A stretch of DNA of 5,380 nucleotides from an uncultured Clostridium sp. (GTDB lineage: Bacteria > Bacillota > Clostridia > Lachnospirales > Anaerotignaceae): positions 1 through 5,380 of the forward strand of contig CAMXTM010000170.1 in assembly GCA_947246775.1 (NCBI GenBank), in the 5' to 3' direction. Positions 1-5,380 of the stretch are shown here, in pieces. Numbering within the stretch: position 1 is the stretch's first letter; every line of letters starts with the position of its first letter. The translations under genes were made by a program, and so were the position numbers. The notes beneath the pieces are model-generated. The model did not search any database and was not told the origin of the DNA. It saw nothing but the letters and a program-made list of their open reading frames with translations.

Positions 1-1151
1 GACATGGCTCTTTTGCAGAAATTGCAAAAGCAATTGCAAATACAGAAATCGGTACAAAAATTGGTGCATTGCCACAGGGAGTCAGTAGAACTTCCATACA
101 ATCTGATTTTTATTATAGAATAAAAGATTTAAAATTAGAAAAATATAGACAAATGCAAGCTCAGATATTAGAATTGGATTTGAGAGAAAATACAAGAGTA
201 AAAAGTAAAAAATCTGCTTTTTTAGATTTAGAACGCTCTTTCTTTTTACATAAACTTTCTGTATTGGGGATTCATTTTGCAACAAAACAAAAATCTTATC
301 AAGAAAAAGCAACTTGGGCAGAAAGTTGGCAGTTGCAATGGACGCCAGAAGCAGAAATAGAAATTGTAGAAGCAGCATTACAAGGAGAAACTGTAGAACT
401 TGCAACTGCTTTTTTATTAAAAGAAAAATTAGAAAATGCATCATCTATTTCACAGACAGCAGAAATATTAGAAACCGCTTTTATGTGTGGTATGCCCCAA
501 ATAGTAAAAAATGCTTCTAGCGTTTTGCAAGGACTTTCAGTAGAGGAAAACTCTATTACAGATATTGCAAATACAATAGATAAATTGTCTGCTGTAATAC
601 GATATGGCAATATTCGCCATATTGATGCAAAGCCTTTACAACCACTATTAGAACAACTTTTTTATAGAGCCTGCTTGATATTAGAAAAGAGCTGTATTTG
701 TGATAATAATGCTGTAAAAGAAATTATTATTGCTATGGACTTATTAAATTTAGCTGCTATCAATCATGATACTTTAAATACAGAACAGTGGGTCGACGTA
801 TTGACAGAAATTTCAGATAGAGATGACTTAAATACAAAGGCTTCTGGTTTTGCTGCTGCTGTATTGTTGGAAAGAGGAAAAATGACACAACAAATGCTTT
901 CAGAAGAAATGAAAAAAAGACTTTCTTATGGTATTCCAGCTGATTTAGGTGCAGGTTGGTTTGAAGGTTTAGCATTAAAAAATAAATACTCTTTAATTAG
1001 TCGTTTGAGTCTTTGGGAACAGCTTTCCGATTATATTGCATTATTAGATGAAAATGAGTTTAAAAAGGCATTAGTATTTTTAAGACGTGCATTTTCTTAT
1101 TTTACAGCTTCGGAAAGAAATCGTATTGCAGAAAATTTAGGAGAAATATAG
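1..1151 (+). CDS. DUF5682 family protein (YehM-like), 5' partial, ends at an early TAG
   Basis: The frame is open from the first bases (first full codon at 3), so the true start lies upstream. The TTG at 69 is an internal Leu codon, not a start. 382 residues are visible, roughly the C-terminal half of a family that usually runs to about 700-800 residues. Recognisable family stretches are LPQGVSRTS followed by QSDFYYRIKDLKLEKY near the beginning, and LLDENEFKKALVFLRRAF followed by IAENLGEI at the end. No membrane segment or signal is visible, so it is probably cytoplasmic. DUF5682 genes travel with a MoxR-type AAA+ ATPase and a VWA protein, as in E. coli yehLMPQ, and the next gene here is that VWA protein. 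The biochemical role of the family is not established. The frame stops at TAG 1149-1151, although clear family-like sequence continues beyond it. Family call is confident; whether the shortened protein works is open. Confidence 0.85.
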   Translation, partial: HGSFAEIAKAIANTEIGTKIGALPQGVSRTSIQSDFYYRIKDLKLEKYRQMQAQILELDLRENTRVKSKKSAFLDLERSFFLHKLSVLGIHFATKQKSYQEKATWAESWQLQWTPEAEIEIVEAALQGETVELATAFLLKEKLENASSISQTAEILETAFMCGMPQIVKNASSVLQGLSVEENSITDIANTIDKLSAVIRYGNIRHIDAKPLQPLLEQLFYRACLILEKSCICDNNAVKEIIIAMDLLNLAAINHDTLNTEQWVDVLTEISDRDDLNTKASGFAAAVLLERGKMTQQMLSEEMKKRLSYGIPADLGAGWFEGLALKNKYSLISRLSLWEQLSDYIALLDENEFKKALVFLRRAFSYFTASERNRIAENLGEI

Positions 1152-1256
1152 CAATTTGATACACAACAAGTAAGTGCAGTATTAAATGATAAACTTACAG
1201 ATATAGAACATAACACATTACAACAATTAGATGATTTTGATTTTGGTGATATATGA
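1149..1256 (+). pseudogene. Cut-off C-terminal tail of the DUF5682 gene, in frame behind the TAG
   Basis: After TAG 1149-1151 the same frame stays open for 34 codons and ends at TGA 1254-1256. It reads QFDTQQVSAVLNDKL and ends in the acidic DDFDFGDI, which resembles the usual end of DUF5682 proteins. From memory, relatives have a Trp just after LGEI, so TAG could be a one-base change from TGG. The tail shows no further stop or frameshift, and its TGA overlaps the VWA start (ATGA), the arrangement expected of an intact operon. Either this is a recent nonsense mutation, a base-call error, or the UAG is read through. Confidence 0.7.
1245..1250 (+). promoter_or_regulatory. Shine-Dalgarno-like GGTGAT for the VWA gene
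   Basis: GGTGAT matches the 3' part of the extended consensus AGGAGGTGAT. It lies two bases before ATG 1253 and five before ATG 1256, a workable position for either start. It sits inside the old DUF5682 tail, so ribosomes leaving at TAG 1149 stop about 100 bases short of it. Confidence 0.4.
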
Positions 1257-2446
1257 TGAAAAATAATACAGAACAAAAAATACAACAAAATTTAGCACGT
1301 TGGAGATTGATATTGGGGCAAGATACGCAAGAACAATTTTCAGATATGAGTGATTTTTCGCTTTCAGAAGAACAATATTTAATGGACGCAGCACTTGCTA
1401 GTATTTATGGTGGAGGACAACAAGAAGATATGCCTCGAAATGGTAAAAATGGTAGTGGTGCAGGAAATGCTTTATCTTCTCCCAAATTAACAAAGTGCTT
1501 AGGAGATATTCGGACTCTCTATGATAAAGACATTGTAACTGTCATACAAAATGATGCTATTGAAAGAAAAGGATTAAAACAGCTTTTAATGGAACCAGAA
1601 ATACTAGAAAATTTAGAGCCAGATATTAACATGGCAGCAACTATGCTTTTGCTGAAAGACCAAATTCCTCAACGTTCAAAAGAGGGAGCAAGACTTTATA
1701 TTAAAAAAATTGTAGAGCAAATCAATGCTATGTTACAAAATGATATACAAAGAGCTGTCATTGCTGCCTTAAATAAACATTCTCACTCTCCTTTGCCTTC
1801 TGCGTCTGCTATTGATTTTAAATATACTATTTCAAAAAATCTAAAAAATTATAATGCAGATTTAAAGGCAATTATACCAGAAAGAGTTTATTTTTTTGAT
1901 AGAGCAAATAAAACAAATAGCTGGACAGTAATATTGGATATTGACCAAAGTGGTTCTATGGGAGAATCTATCCTATATTCTTCTGTTATGGCTTGCATAT
2001 TGGCAAGTATGAATACTCTCAAAACAAGAATTGTAGCTTTTGATACTTCTGTCATTGATTTAACAGAAAAAACAAATGACCCTGTAGATTTACTTTTTGG
2101 CATACAAATGGGAGGCGGAACAGATATCAATAAATCAGTTGCCTATTGCCAACAATTTATTGAAACACCAACTAAAACATTATTCTTTTTAATATCTGAT
2201 TTAGAAGAAGGAGGAAATCAGTCTGCCCTTTTACAAAAATTAAAAGATATGAAAGAATCAGGTGTAACAGTGATTAGTCTTCTTGCAATAGCAGATGGCG
2301 GAAAACCTTATTATAGTGCAAGTATGGCACAAAAAATTGCTAGAATGGCTATCCCTTGTTTTGCTTGTACTCCAGAGAGATTACCAGAACTATTGACAGC
2401 TGCACTAAAAGGGCATGATTTAGGTGGATTTGATAGGAGGAATTAA
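1253..2446 (+). CDS. VWA domain protein of a MoxR/DUF5682 operon (YehP-like)
   Basis: A 397-residue protein. Residues 1-50 are helical and include RWRLILG. A Gly/Asn-rich linker follows at about 53-75, then a conserved helical block with GDIRTLYDKD and DAIERKGLKQLL at about 85-110. The von Willebrand A domain covers about 220-390. Its metal-ion-dependent adhesion site looks complete: D231, S233 and S235 in DQSGSM, T290 in GGGTDI, and D316 in SDLEEGG. VWA domains with such sites bind a partner through a Mg ion, and in these operons the partner is usually the MoxR-type AAA+ ATPase. No signal peptide or membrane segment is seen, so it is probably cytoplasmic. ATG 1253 or ATG 1256 could start it; both overlap the original DUF5682 stop. 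The cbiK start follows one base after its TAA. Size and layout resemble E. coli YehP (about 380 residues). Confidence 0.88.
   Translation: MMKNNTEQKIQQNLARWRLILGQDTQEQFSDMSDFSLSEEQYLMDAALASIYGGGQQEDMPRNGKNGSGAGNALSSPKLTKCLGDIRTLYDKDIVTVIQNDAIERKGLKQLLMEPEILENLEPDINMAATMLLLKDQIPQRSKEGARLYIKKIVEQINAMLQNDIQRAVIAALNKHSHSPLPSASAIDFKYTISKNLKNYNADLKAIIPERVYFFDRANKTNSWTVILDIDQSGSMGESILYSSVMACILASMNTLKTRIVAFDTSVIDLTEKTNDPVDLLFGIQMGGGTDINKSVAYCQQFIETPTKTLFFLISDLEEGGNQSALLQKLKDMKESGVTVISLLAIADGGKPYYSASMAQKIARMAIPCFACTPERLPELLTAALKGHDLGGFDRRN
2435..2440 (+). promoter_or_regulatory. Ribosome binding site AGGAGG that fixes the TTG start of cbiK
   Basis: A perfect AGGAGG lies inside the last codons of the VWA gene and seven bases before TTG 2448. 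This favours TTG 2448 over the in-frame GTG at 2424, which has no such site and would add eight residues absent from the usual CbiK N-terminus. Confidence 0.85.
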
Positions 2447-2447
2447 T

Positions 2448-3245
2448 TTGAAAAAAGATAAAAAAGCAATTCTTGTAGTGAGTTTTGGCACAAGCTATAT
2501 AGATACTTTAGAAAAAACAATAGCTGCAATTGAAAAAGAAATACAACAGCACTATCCAGACTACACAGTATATCGTGCTTTTACAAGTCAAATCATTATC
2601 AACAAATTACAGAAAACACATAATATTAAAATTGATACTGTAAATGAGGCGATGGAAAAAATAGTAAACGAGGGTTATACATCTGTTATTTGTCAGCCAA
2701 CACATATTATGCATGGCATGGAATATGAAAAAATGATAAGTATGATAGCACCTTATAAAAATAGTATAAAGGATATAAGATATGGAGCACCTTTGTTATC
2801 TTCCTCAAATGACTATGATAAAGTTGTAGAGGCAGTAATGCAACAAAACAATTATTTGTCTCAAAAAGATACTCTTATTTTAATAGGACATGGTACAGAA
2901 CATTTTGCTGATGCTTCTTATGCTGCATTAAATTATCGTTTTTGTGCCAATGGATATGATAATGTATTAGTAGGTACAGTAGAGGGCTATCCAGATATGG
3001 AAACTGTTTTTAAAAAGTTGCAAAAAAGAAAAACAAACACCGTTTATATTACTCCATTTATGATTGTAGCAGGTGACCATGCAAATAACGATATTTGTGG
3101 TGATGAGGAAGATACTTGGAAAACAAAAATAGCTACTCAAGGTTATACCGTAAAGCCAATATTAAAAGGTTTAGGAGAATATAAAGGTATTAGGAATATC
3201 TTTATAGAACATATTCAAAAAGCTATTACAAATAAAACGGTATAA
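2448..3245 (+). CDS. cbiK: Sirohydrochlorin cobaltochelatase CbiK
   Basis: Inserts Co2+ into sirohydrochlorin at the start of the anaerobic (early cobalt) cobalamin pathway. It is a small class II chelatase that needs no ATP. The 265-residue protein has the family opening KAILVVSFGTSY, the block QPTHIMHGMEYEKM and both chelatase lobes. The metal and catalytic residues known from Salmonella CbiK have counterparts here: H148 in GHGTEHF, E179 in TVEGYPD and H211 in AGDHANND. There is no signal peptide, so it is the cytoplasmic form rather than the exported variant of some sulfate reducers. The start is TTG 2448, set by an AGGAGG seven bases upstream and one base after the VWA stop, implying co-transcription with the AAA+/VWA operon. 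No other cobalamin gene is in the window. The stop is TAA followed in frame by TAG. A nickel- or iron-inserting role cannot be excluded from sequence alone. Confidence 0.93.
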   Translation: MKKDKKAILVVSFGTSYIDTLEKTIAAIEKEIQQHYPDYTVYRAFTSQIIINKLQKTHNIKIDTVNEAMEKIVNEGYTSVICQPTHIMHGMEYEKMISMIAPYKNSIKDIRYGAPLLSSSNDYDKVVEAVMQQNNYLSQKDTLILIGHGTEHFADASYAALNYRFCANGYDNVLVGTVEGYPDMETVFKKLQKRKTNTVYITPFMIVAGDHANNDICGDEEDTWKTKIATQGYTVKPILKGLGEYKGIRNIFIEHIQKAITNKTV

Positions 3246-3276
3246 TAGATATTAAAACATATTATACTTTTATTTT
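3240..3276 (+). terminator. AT-rich hairpin plus T-rich tract after cbiK, possible weak terminator
   Basis: GTATAATA (3240-3247) and TATTATAC (3260-3267) form a perfect 8-bp inverted repeat with a 12-base loop, followed by TTTTATTTT. It starts within the last codons of cbiK. The stem has only one G-C pair, so termination would be weak. It fits the switch to a separate downstream unit. Confidence 0.35.
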
Positions 3277-3287
3277 ATAATAATACA

Positions 3288-3316
3288 TTGCTTTTTTATT
3301 TAAAATATGCTATATT
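3288..3316 (+). promoter_or_regulatory. Candidate extended -10 promoter of the ECF S-component gene
   Basis: TTGCTT (3288-3293, weak -35), a 17-base spacer, then TATATT (3311-3316, -10) preceded by TG at 3308-3309, giving the extended -10 pattern TGnTATAnT. Start of transcription would be near 3323, leaving a leader of about 30 bases. AT-rich DNA makes such matches common; the spacing and TG motif raise the odds. Confidence 0.45.
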
Positions 3317-3352
3317 TTTGCAAAATACATATAAAAAAGAAAGGAATTATTT

Positions 3353-3883
3353 ATGAAAAAAGAAACTGTTATGGAATCATTGAAACAACCAAGAGTTTTA
3401 ACTGGTGTTGCTATGCTGGTTGCTCTTAATGTAATACTGAACTATTTTAATATTATGATTGGAAGTACCCTAAGAATTGGTATTTCATTTTTGCCCATTG
3501 CTGTTTGTGGTATGATGTATGGGCCAATGATTGGTGGAATAGCAGGAGTAATTGGAGATATTGCAGGGTTTATTACAAAACCAGTTGGTAGCTATTTTCC
3601 AGGTTTTACAATTAGTGCTTTTATAGTAGGGTATTTATTTGGATTGCTACTATATCGAAAACAAATTACACTAGCAAGGGTATCAGGTACAGTATTATTA
3701 TATACCATTATTATTAGCTTAGTATTATCTCCATTATGGCTTTTTATTTTGTATGGTTCACCACTGTTTGCACTATTACGCGTTTATAAGGCTGTGTTAC
3801 AGTATCCGATTAACGTAGTTATGTTATATACTGTAACAAAATTTTTGTCACGCTATCATATTGTTGAAAACCGAGTCTACTAG
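3353..3883 (+). CDS. folT: Folate-family ECF transporter S component (FolT-like)
   Basis: A 176-residue integral membrane protein, the substrate-binding (S) subunit of an energy-coupling-factor vitamin importer. About six hydrophobic stretches are seen, at roughly 15-34, 43-57, 58-74, 85-101, 110-133 and 147-165. The family signature is the R41-containing RIGISFLPIAVCGMMYGP, followed by GGIAGVIGDIAGF with KPVGSYFPGFT, and YKAVLQYPINVVMLY near the end. These match the folate-family S components; folate or a related compound is the likely ligand, but family members are not all tested. The T and A subunits (ecfT, ecfA) are not in the window, so it probably shares a common module encoded elsewhere. 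AAGGA at 3341-3345 is seven bases before ATG 3353. It has its own candidate promoter and terminator, so it is likely transcribed alone. The stop is TAG directly followed by TAA. Confidence 0.87.
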   Translation: MKKETVMESLKQPRVLTGVAMLVALNVILNYFNIMIGSTLRIGISFLPIAVCGMMYGPMIGGIAGVIGDIAGFITKPVGSYFPGFTISAFIVGYLFGLLLYRKQITLARVSGTVLLYTIIISLVLSPLWLFILYGSPLFALLRVYKAVLQYPINVVMLYTVTKFLSRYHIVENRVY

Positions 3884-3889
3884 TAATAT

Positions 3890-3927
3890 AAAAAGAATTG
3901 CACAATATTGTGTAGTTCTTTTTTTGT
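3890..3927 (+). terminator. Intrinsic terminator behind the ECF S-component gene
   Basis: AAGAATTGCACAA (3893-3905) pairs with TTGTGTAGTTCTT (3908-3920). With the innermost pair opened this gives a 12-bp stem containing two G-U pairs and a 4-base loop. A-T pairs extend the base using AAA before it and TTT after it, and T's run from 3919 to 3925. It lies 10 bases past the stop codon. Confidence 0.85.
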
Positions 3928-3947
3928 TTTACTTTATAACATACAGT

Positions 3948-4199
3948 GATAGTTTAGATTGGAAAGAATTGGGGGCAGAACATGAAATCAATCAAGTGTT
4001 GAATCATAAACATTTAGGAAATGGTTCTATTATATTGTTCCATAATGACGCAAAATATACACCTCAAGTCTTAGATAGCATTATAAAAGGACTAAAACAA
4101 AAAGGCTATGAAATTGTACCTATTTCTGAAATCATAATAAAGGATAATTATGAAATGGACCATGAGGGTAGACAAAAATTAAAATCTTCCACAAATTGA
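3948..4199 (+). pseudogene. C-terminal remnant of a CE4 polysaccharide deacetylase
   Basis: 83 codons, ending at TGA 4197-4199, read like the end of a clostridial polysaccharide deacetylase: DSLDWKELGAEHEI, then GNGSIILFHNDAKYTP, then KGYEIVPISE and IIKDNYEMDHEGRQ. The His codon at 4041-4043 in LFHND corresponds to the late catalytic-site motif of CE4 enzymes, which remove acetyl groups from peptidoglycan or other glycans. The NodB core with the Asp-His-His metal site and any export signal are missing. The open frame extends back to a TTG at 3861, but that stretch runs through the end of folT and its terminator, has no ribosome site and does not look like the family. The sequence from the family's usual DSLDW onward is well kept, which suggests a recent deletion. 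It is very unlikely to make an active enzyme. Confidence 0.8.
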
Positions 4200-4201
4200 T
4201 A

Positions 4202-4221
4202 AAATAGATTGCTTTCTATTT
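4202..4221 (+). terminator. Small hairpin after the deacetylase remnant, possible old terminator
   Basis: AAATAGA (4202-4208) and TCTATTT (4215-4221) pair perfectly around the 6-base loop TTGCTT, three bases after the TGA. The stem has one G-C pair and no real T tract behind it, so it would be weak. The loop doubles as the candidate -35 box of the next gene. Confidence 0.3.
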
Positions 4222-4237
4222 ATAAAATCAATACAAT
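4209..4237 (+). promoter_or_regulatory. Candidate promoter of the gamma-glutamyltransferase gene
   Basis: TTGCTT (4209-4214), a 17-base spacer and TACAAT (4232-4237, five of six matches to TATAAT). Transcription would start near 4244, about 30 bases before the TTG start codon. The -35 hexamer is the same as in the candidate promoter at 3288. Confidence 0.45.
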
Positions 4238-4260
4238 AATAACAATAAAATGATTTTATA
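4221..4260. repeat. Perfect 10-bp inverted repeat at the ggt promoter, possible operator
   Basis: TATAAAATCA (4221-4230) and TGATTTTATA (4251-4260) are exact reverse complements separated by 20 bases. The first half lies in the spacer between the predicted -35 and -10 boxes. The second lies just after the predicted start of transcription and directly abuts the Shine-Dalgarno site. The half-site centres are 30 bp apart, about three helical turns, so a dimeric regulator could bind both on one face. In a read-through transcript it could fold into a hairpin next to the ribosome site instead. Confidence 0.5.
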
Positions 4261-4267
4261 AAGGAGG
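4261..4267 (+). promoter_or_regulatory. Ribosome binding site AAGGAGG that fixes the TTG start of ggt
   Basis: A strong AAGGAGG lies seven bases before TTG 4275. The first in-frame ATG (4347) would remove SRRKVVYGKKG, which belongs to the conserved N-terminus of the family, so the TTG is preferred. Confidence 0.85.
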
Positions 4268-4274
4268 GCTATAT

Positions 4275-5380
4275 TTGAGTTTACAGTTTGATAGTCAAAA
4301 ATATACTTATTTATCCAGAAGAAAGGTAGTGTATGGTAAAAAGGGTATGGTATGTACTTCTCAACCATTAGCAGCGCAGGCGGGATTAGACATATTAAAA
4401 AAAGGAGGCAATGCCATTGATGCTGCCATTGCTACAGCAGCGTGTTTAACTGTGGTAGAACCTACATCAAACGGTTTAGGCAGTGATGCTTTTGCGTTAA
4501 TATGGAAAGATGGAAAATTATTAGGGCTAAATGCAAGTGGTATGTCACCAAAAAATATTACTGCACAAAAAGTAAAAGAACAAGGTCATCAAAAAATGCC
4601 ACTTTTAGGTTGGATTCCTGTTACTGTACCAGGTGCAGTAGGAGCATGGGCAGAGCTTTCTCAAAAACATGGCAAATTACCTTTTGAAACATTGTTACAA
4701 CCTGCTATTAGCTATGCAAAAGAGGGATTTGCTGTCACACCAACTATTGCTAGACTTTGGGAAAAATCTTTTCAGACATACAGTAAAGAATGTAAAGAAA
4801 CAATATTTGATGAATGGTTTCGTATATTTGCACCAAAAGGCAAAGCACCTTGTGCTGGAGAAATATGGAACTCTGAAAATCATGCAAAGACATTACAGGA
4901 GTTAGCTGAAACAAAATGTGTTTCATTTTACAAAGGCGCATTAGCTGACAAAATAGACCAATTTTCAAAATCAACAGGGGGCTATTTAAGGAAAGAAGAT
5001 TTAGAAAACTATACTCCAGAATGGGTAGAACCAATTTCTATCCGTTATAGAGATTATGATGTTTGGGAAATTCCTCCAAATGGTCATGGCATTGTAGCAC
5101 TTATGGCATTAAACATATTGAATGGGTATGATATAAAATATAAAGAATGTACTGATACATACCATAAACAAATAGAGGCAATGAAATTAGCCTTTGAAGA
5201 TGGCAAAAGATATGTCAGTGACAAAAGATTTATGAAAGCAACTGTAGAGCAACTTCTTTCTCCAAAGTATGCTGAAAAAAGGCGTCAAGAAATCACAGAT
5301 AAAGCAATTTTACCAAAACATGGAAATCCTTATTGTGGTGGTACAGTATACCTTTGTACAGCAGATGAGCAAGGCAATAT
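4275..5380 (+). CDS. ggt: Gamma-glutamyltransferase family protein, YwrD-like, 3' partial
   Basis: N-terminal nucleophile hydrolase family that cleaves gamma-glutamyl bonds, such as that in glutathione, and may pass the glutamyl group to an acceptor. 368 codons are visible and the frame is still open at the window edge. Motifs in order are SRRKVVYGKKGMV at 14-26, GGNAIDAAIA at 44-53, NGLGSDAF at 66-73, VPGAVGAW near 125, and GGTVYL, where T357 is the expected nucleophile. Family enzymes cut themselves just before this Thr, giving here a large subunit of 356 residues; the small subunit lies almost wholly outside the window. There is no signal peptide, so it is cytoplasmic like B. subtilis YwrD, unlike the exported GGTs. 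Where classical enzymes have the substrate-binding Arg in a DFRExAP-type motif, this protein reads NASGMSP (86-92), so its substrate may differ. It likely has its own promoter. Confidence 0.9.
   Translation, partial: MSLQFDSQKYTYLSRRKVVYGKKGMVCTSQPLAAQAGLDILKKGGNAIDAAIATAACLTVVEPTSNGLGSDAFALIWKDGKLLGLNASGMSPKNITAQKVKEQGHQKMPLLGWIPVTVPGAVGAWAELSQKHGKLPFETLLQPAISYAKEGFAVTPTIARLWEKSFQTYSKECKETIFDEWFRIFAPKGKAPCAGEIWNSENHAKTLQELAETKCVSFYKGALADKIDQFSKSTGGYLRKEDLENYTPEWVEPISIRYRDYDVWEIPPNGHGIVALMALNILNGYDIKYKECTDTYHKQIEAMKLAFEDGKRYVSDKRFMKATVEQLLSPKYAEKRRQEITDKAILPKHGNPYCGGTVYLCTADEQGN

Noticed and set aside
69..71. TTG as a possible start of the DUF5682 protein
   Set aside because: The same frame is open and family-like back to position 3 (AEIAKAIANTEIGTKIGAL), and no ribosome site precedes the TTG.
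82..444. Minus-strand open frames inside the DUF5682 gene (82-444, 299-610, 760-975)
   Set aside because: They are antisense to a clear family protein and have low-complexity Leu/Phe-rich translations with no start signals.
2424..2447. GTG 2424 as the start of cbiK
   Set aside because: It lacks a ribosome site and adds residues absent from the family; AGGAGG at 2435-2440 points to TTG 2448.
3246..3352. A cobalamin or folate riboswitch in the gap before folT
   Set aside because: The gap is 107 bases and almost pure A/T, without the conserved B12-box or G-rich pairing elements; only a hairpin, promoter elements and a ribosome site are seen.
3861..3947. A new small membrane protein formed by the 5' part of the frame that ends at 4199
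   Set aside because: The hydrophobic stretch is a translation of the folT end and its terminator. There is no ribosome site, and recognisable family sequence begins only at about 3948.
4502..5034. Open frames in other phases and on the minus strand (4502-4687, 4669-4905, 4695-4883, 4750-5034)
   Set aside because: All lie within the long ggt frame that runs uninterrupted from 4275 to the window edge with conserved GGT motifs.
1..5380. CRISPR array, tRNA, rRNA or insertion sequence
   Set aside because: No regularly spaced repeats, no cloverleaf-like segments and no transposase-like frame were seen by eye on either strand.

Overview
This AT-rich window carries a compact run of genes, all on the plus strand. 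AGGAGG-type ribosome sites, two TTG starts backed by such sites, an oxygen-independent CbiK-type cobaltochelatase and an ECF vitamin transporter subunit point to an anaerobic low-GC Firmicute. The style suggests class Clostridia, perhaps a Lachnospiraceae relative. The assignment rests on gene style only, with no marker gene.

Region 1 (1-2446) is the 3' part of a MoxR-type AAA+/VWA operon. It holds the C-terminal half of a DUF5682 protein (like E. coli YehM) and a complete VWA protein with an intact MIDAS metal site (like E. coli YehP). The AAA+ ATPase, and possibly a SWIM zinc-finger partner, would be expected upstream of the window. The DUF5682 frame is interrupted by a TAG at 1149-1151. 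The same frame then continues for 34 family-like codons to a TGA that overlaps the VWA start, so the last part of the protein appears to have been lost recently, or is read through.

Region 2 (2448-3245) is cbiK, sirohydrochlorin cobaltochelatase. It begins one base after the VWA stop codon, so it is probably co-transcribed with the AAA+/VWA module. AAA+ plus VWA subunits also build the ATP-dependent Mg and Co chelatases, which makes this neighbourhood suggestive.

Region 3 (about 3240-3930) is a single-gene unit. An AT-rich hairpin follows cbiK, then come an extended -10 promoter, a folate-family ECF transporter S component and a strong intrinsic terminator. No ECF energising genes are in the window.

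Region 4 (about 3948-4274) is a gene remnant followed by a control region. The remnant is the last 83 codons of a CE4 polysaccharide deacetylase. The following 75 bases hold a small hairpin, a candidate promoter and a perfect 10-bp inverted repeat straddling the predicted -10 box and start of transcription.

Region 5 (4275 to the end) is a gamma-glutamyltransferase-family gene without a signal peptide. It is cut by the window edge just after the predicted autocleavage and nucleophile threonine. The most notable points are the TAG in the DUF5682 tail, the AAA+/VWA-cbiK linkage, the deacetylase remnant and the inverted repeat at the ggt promoter.
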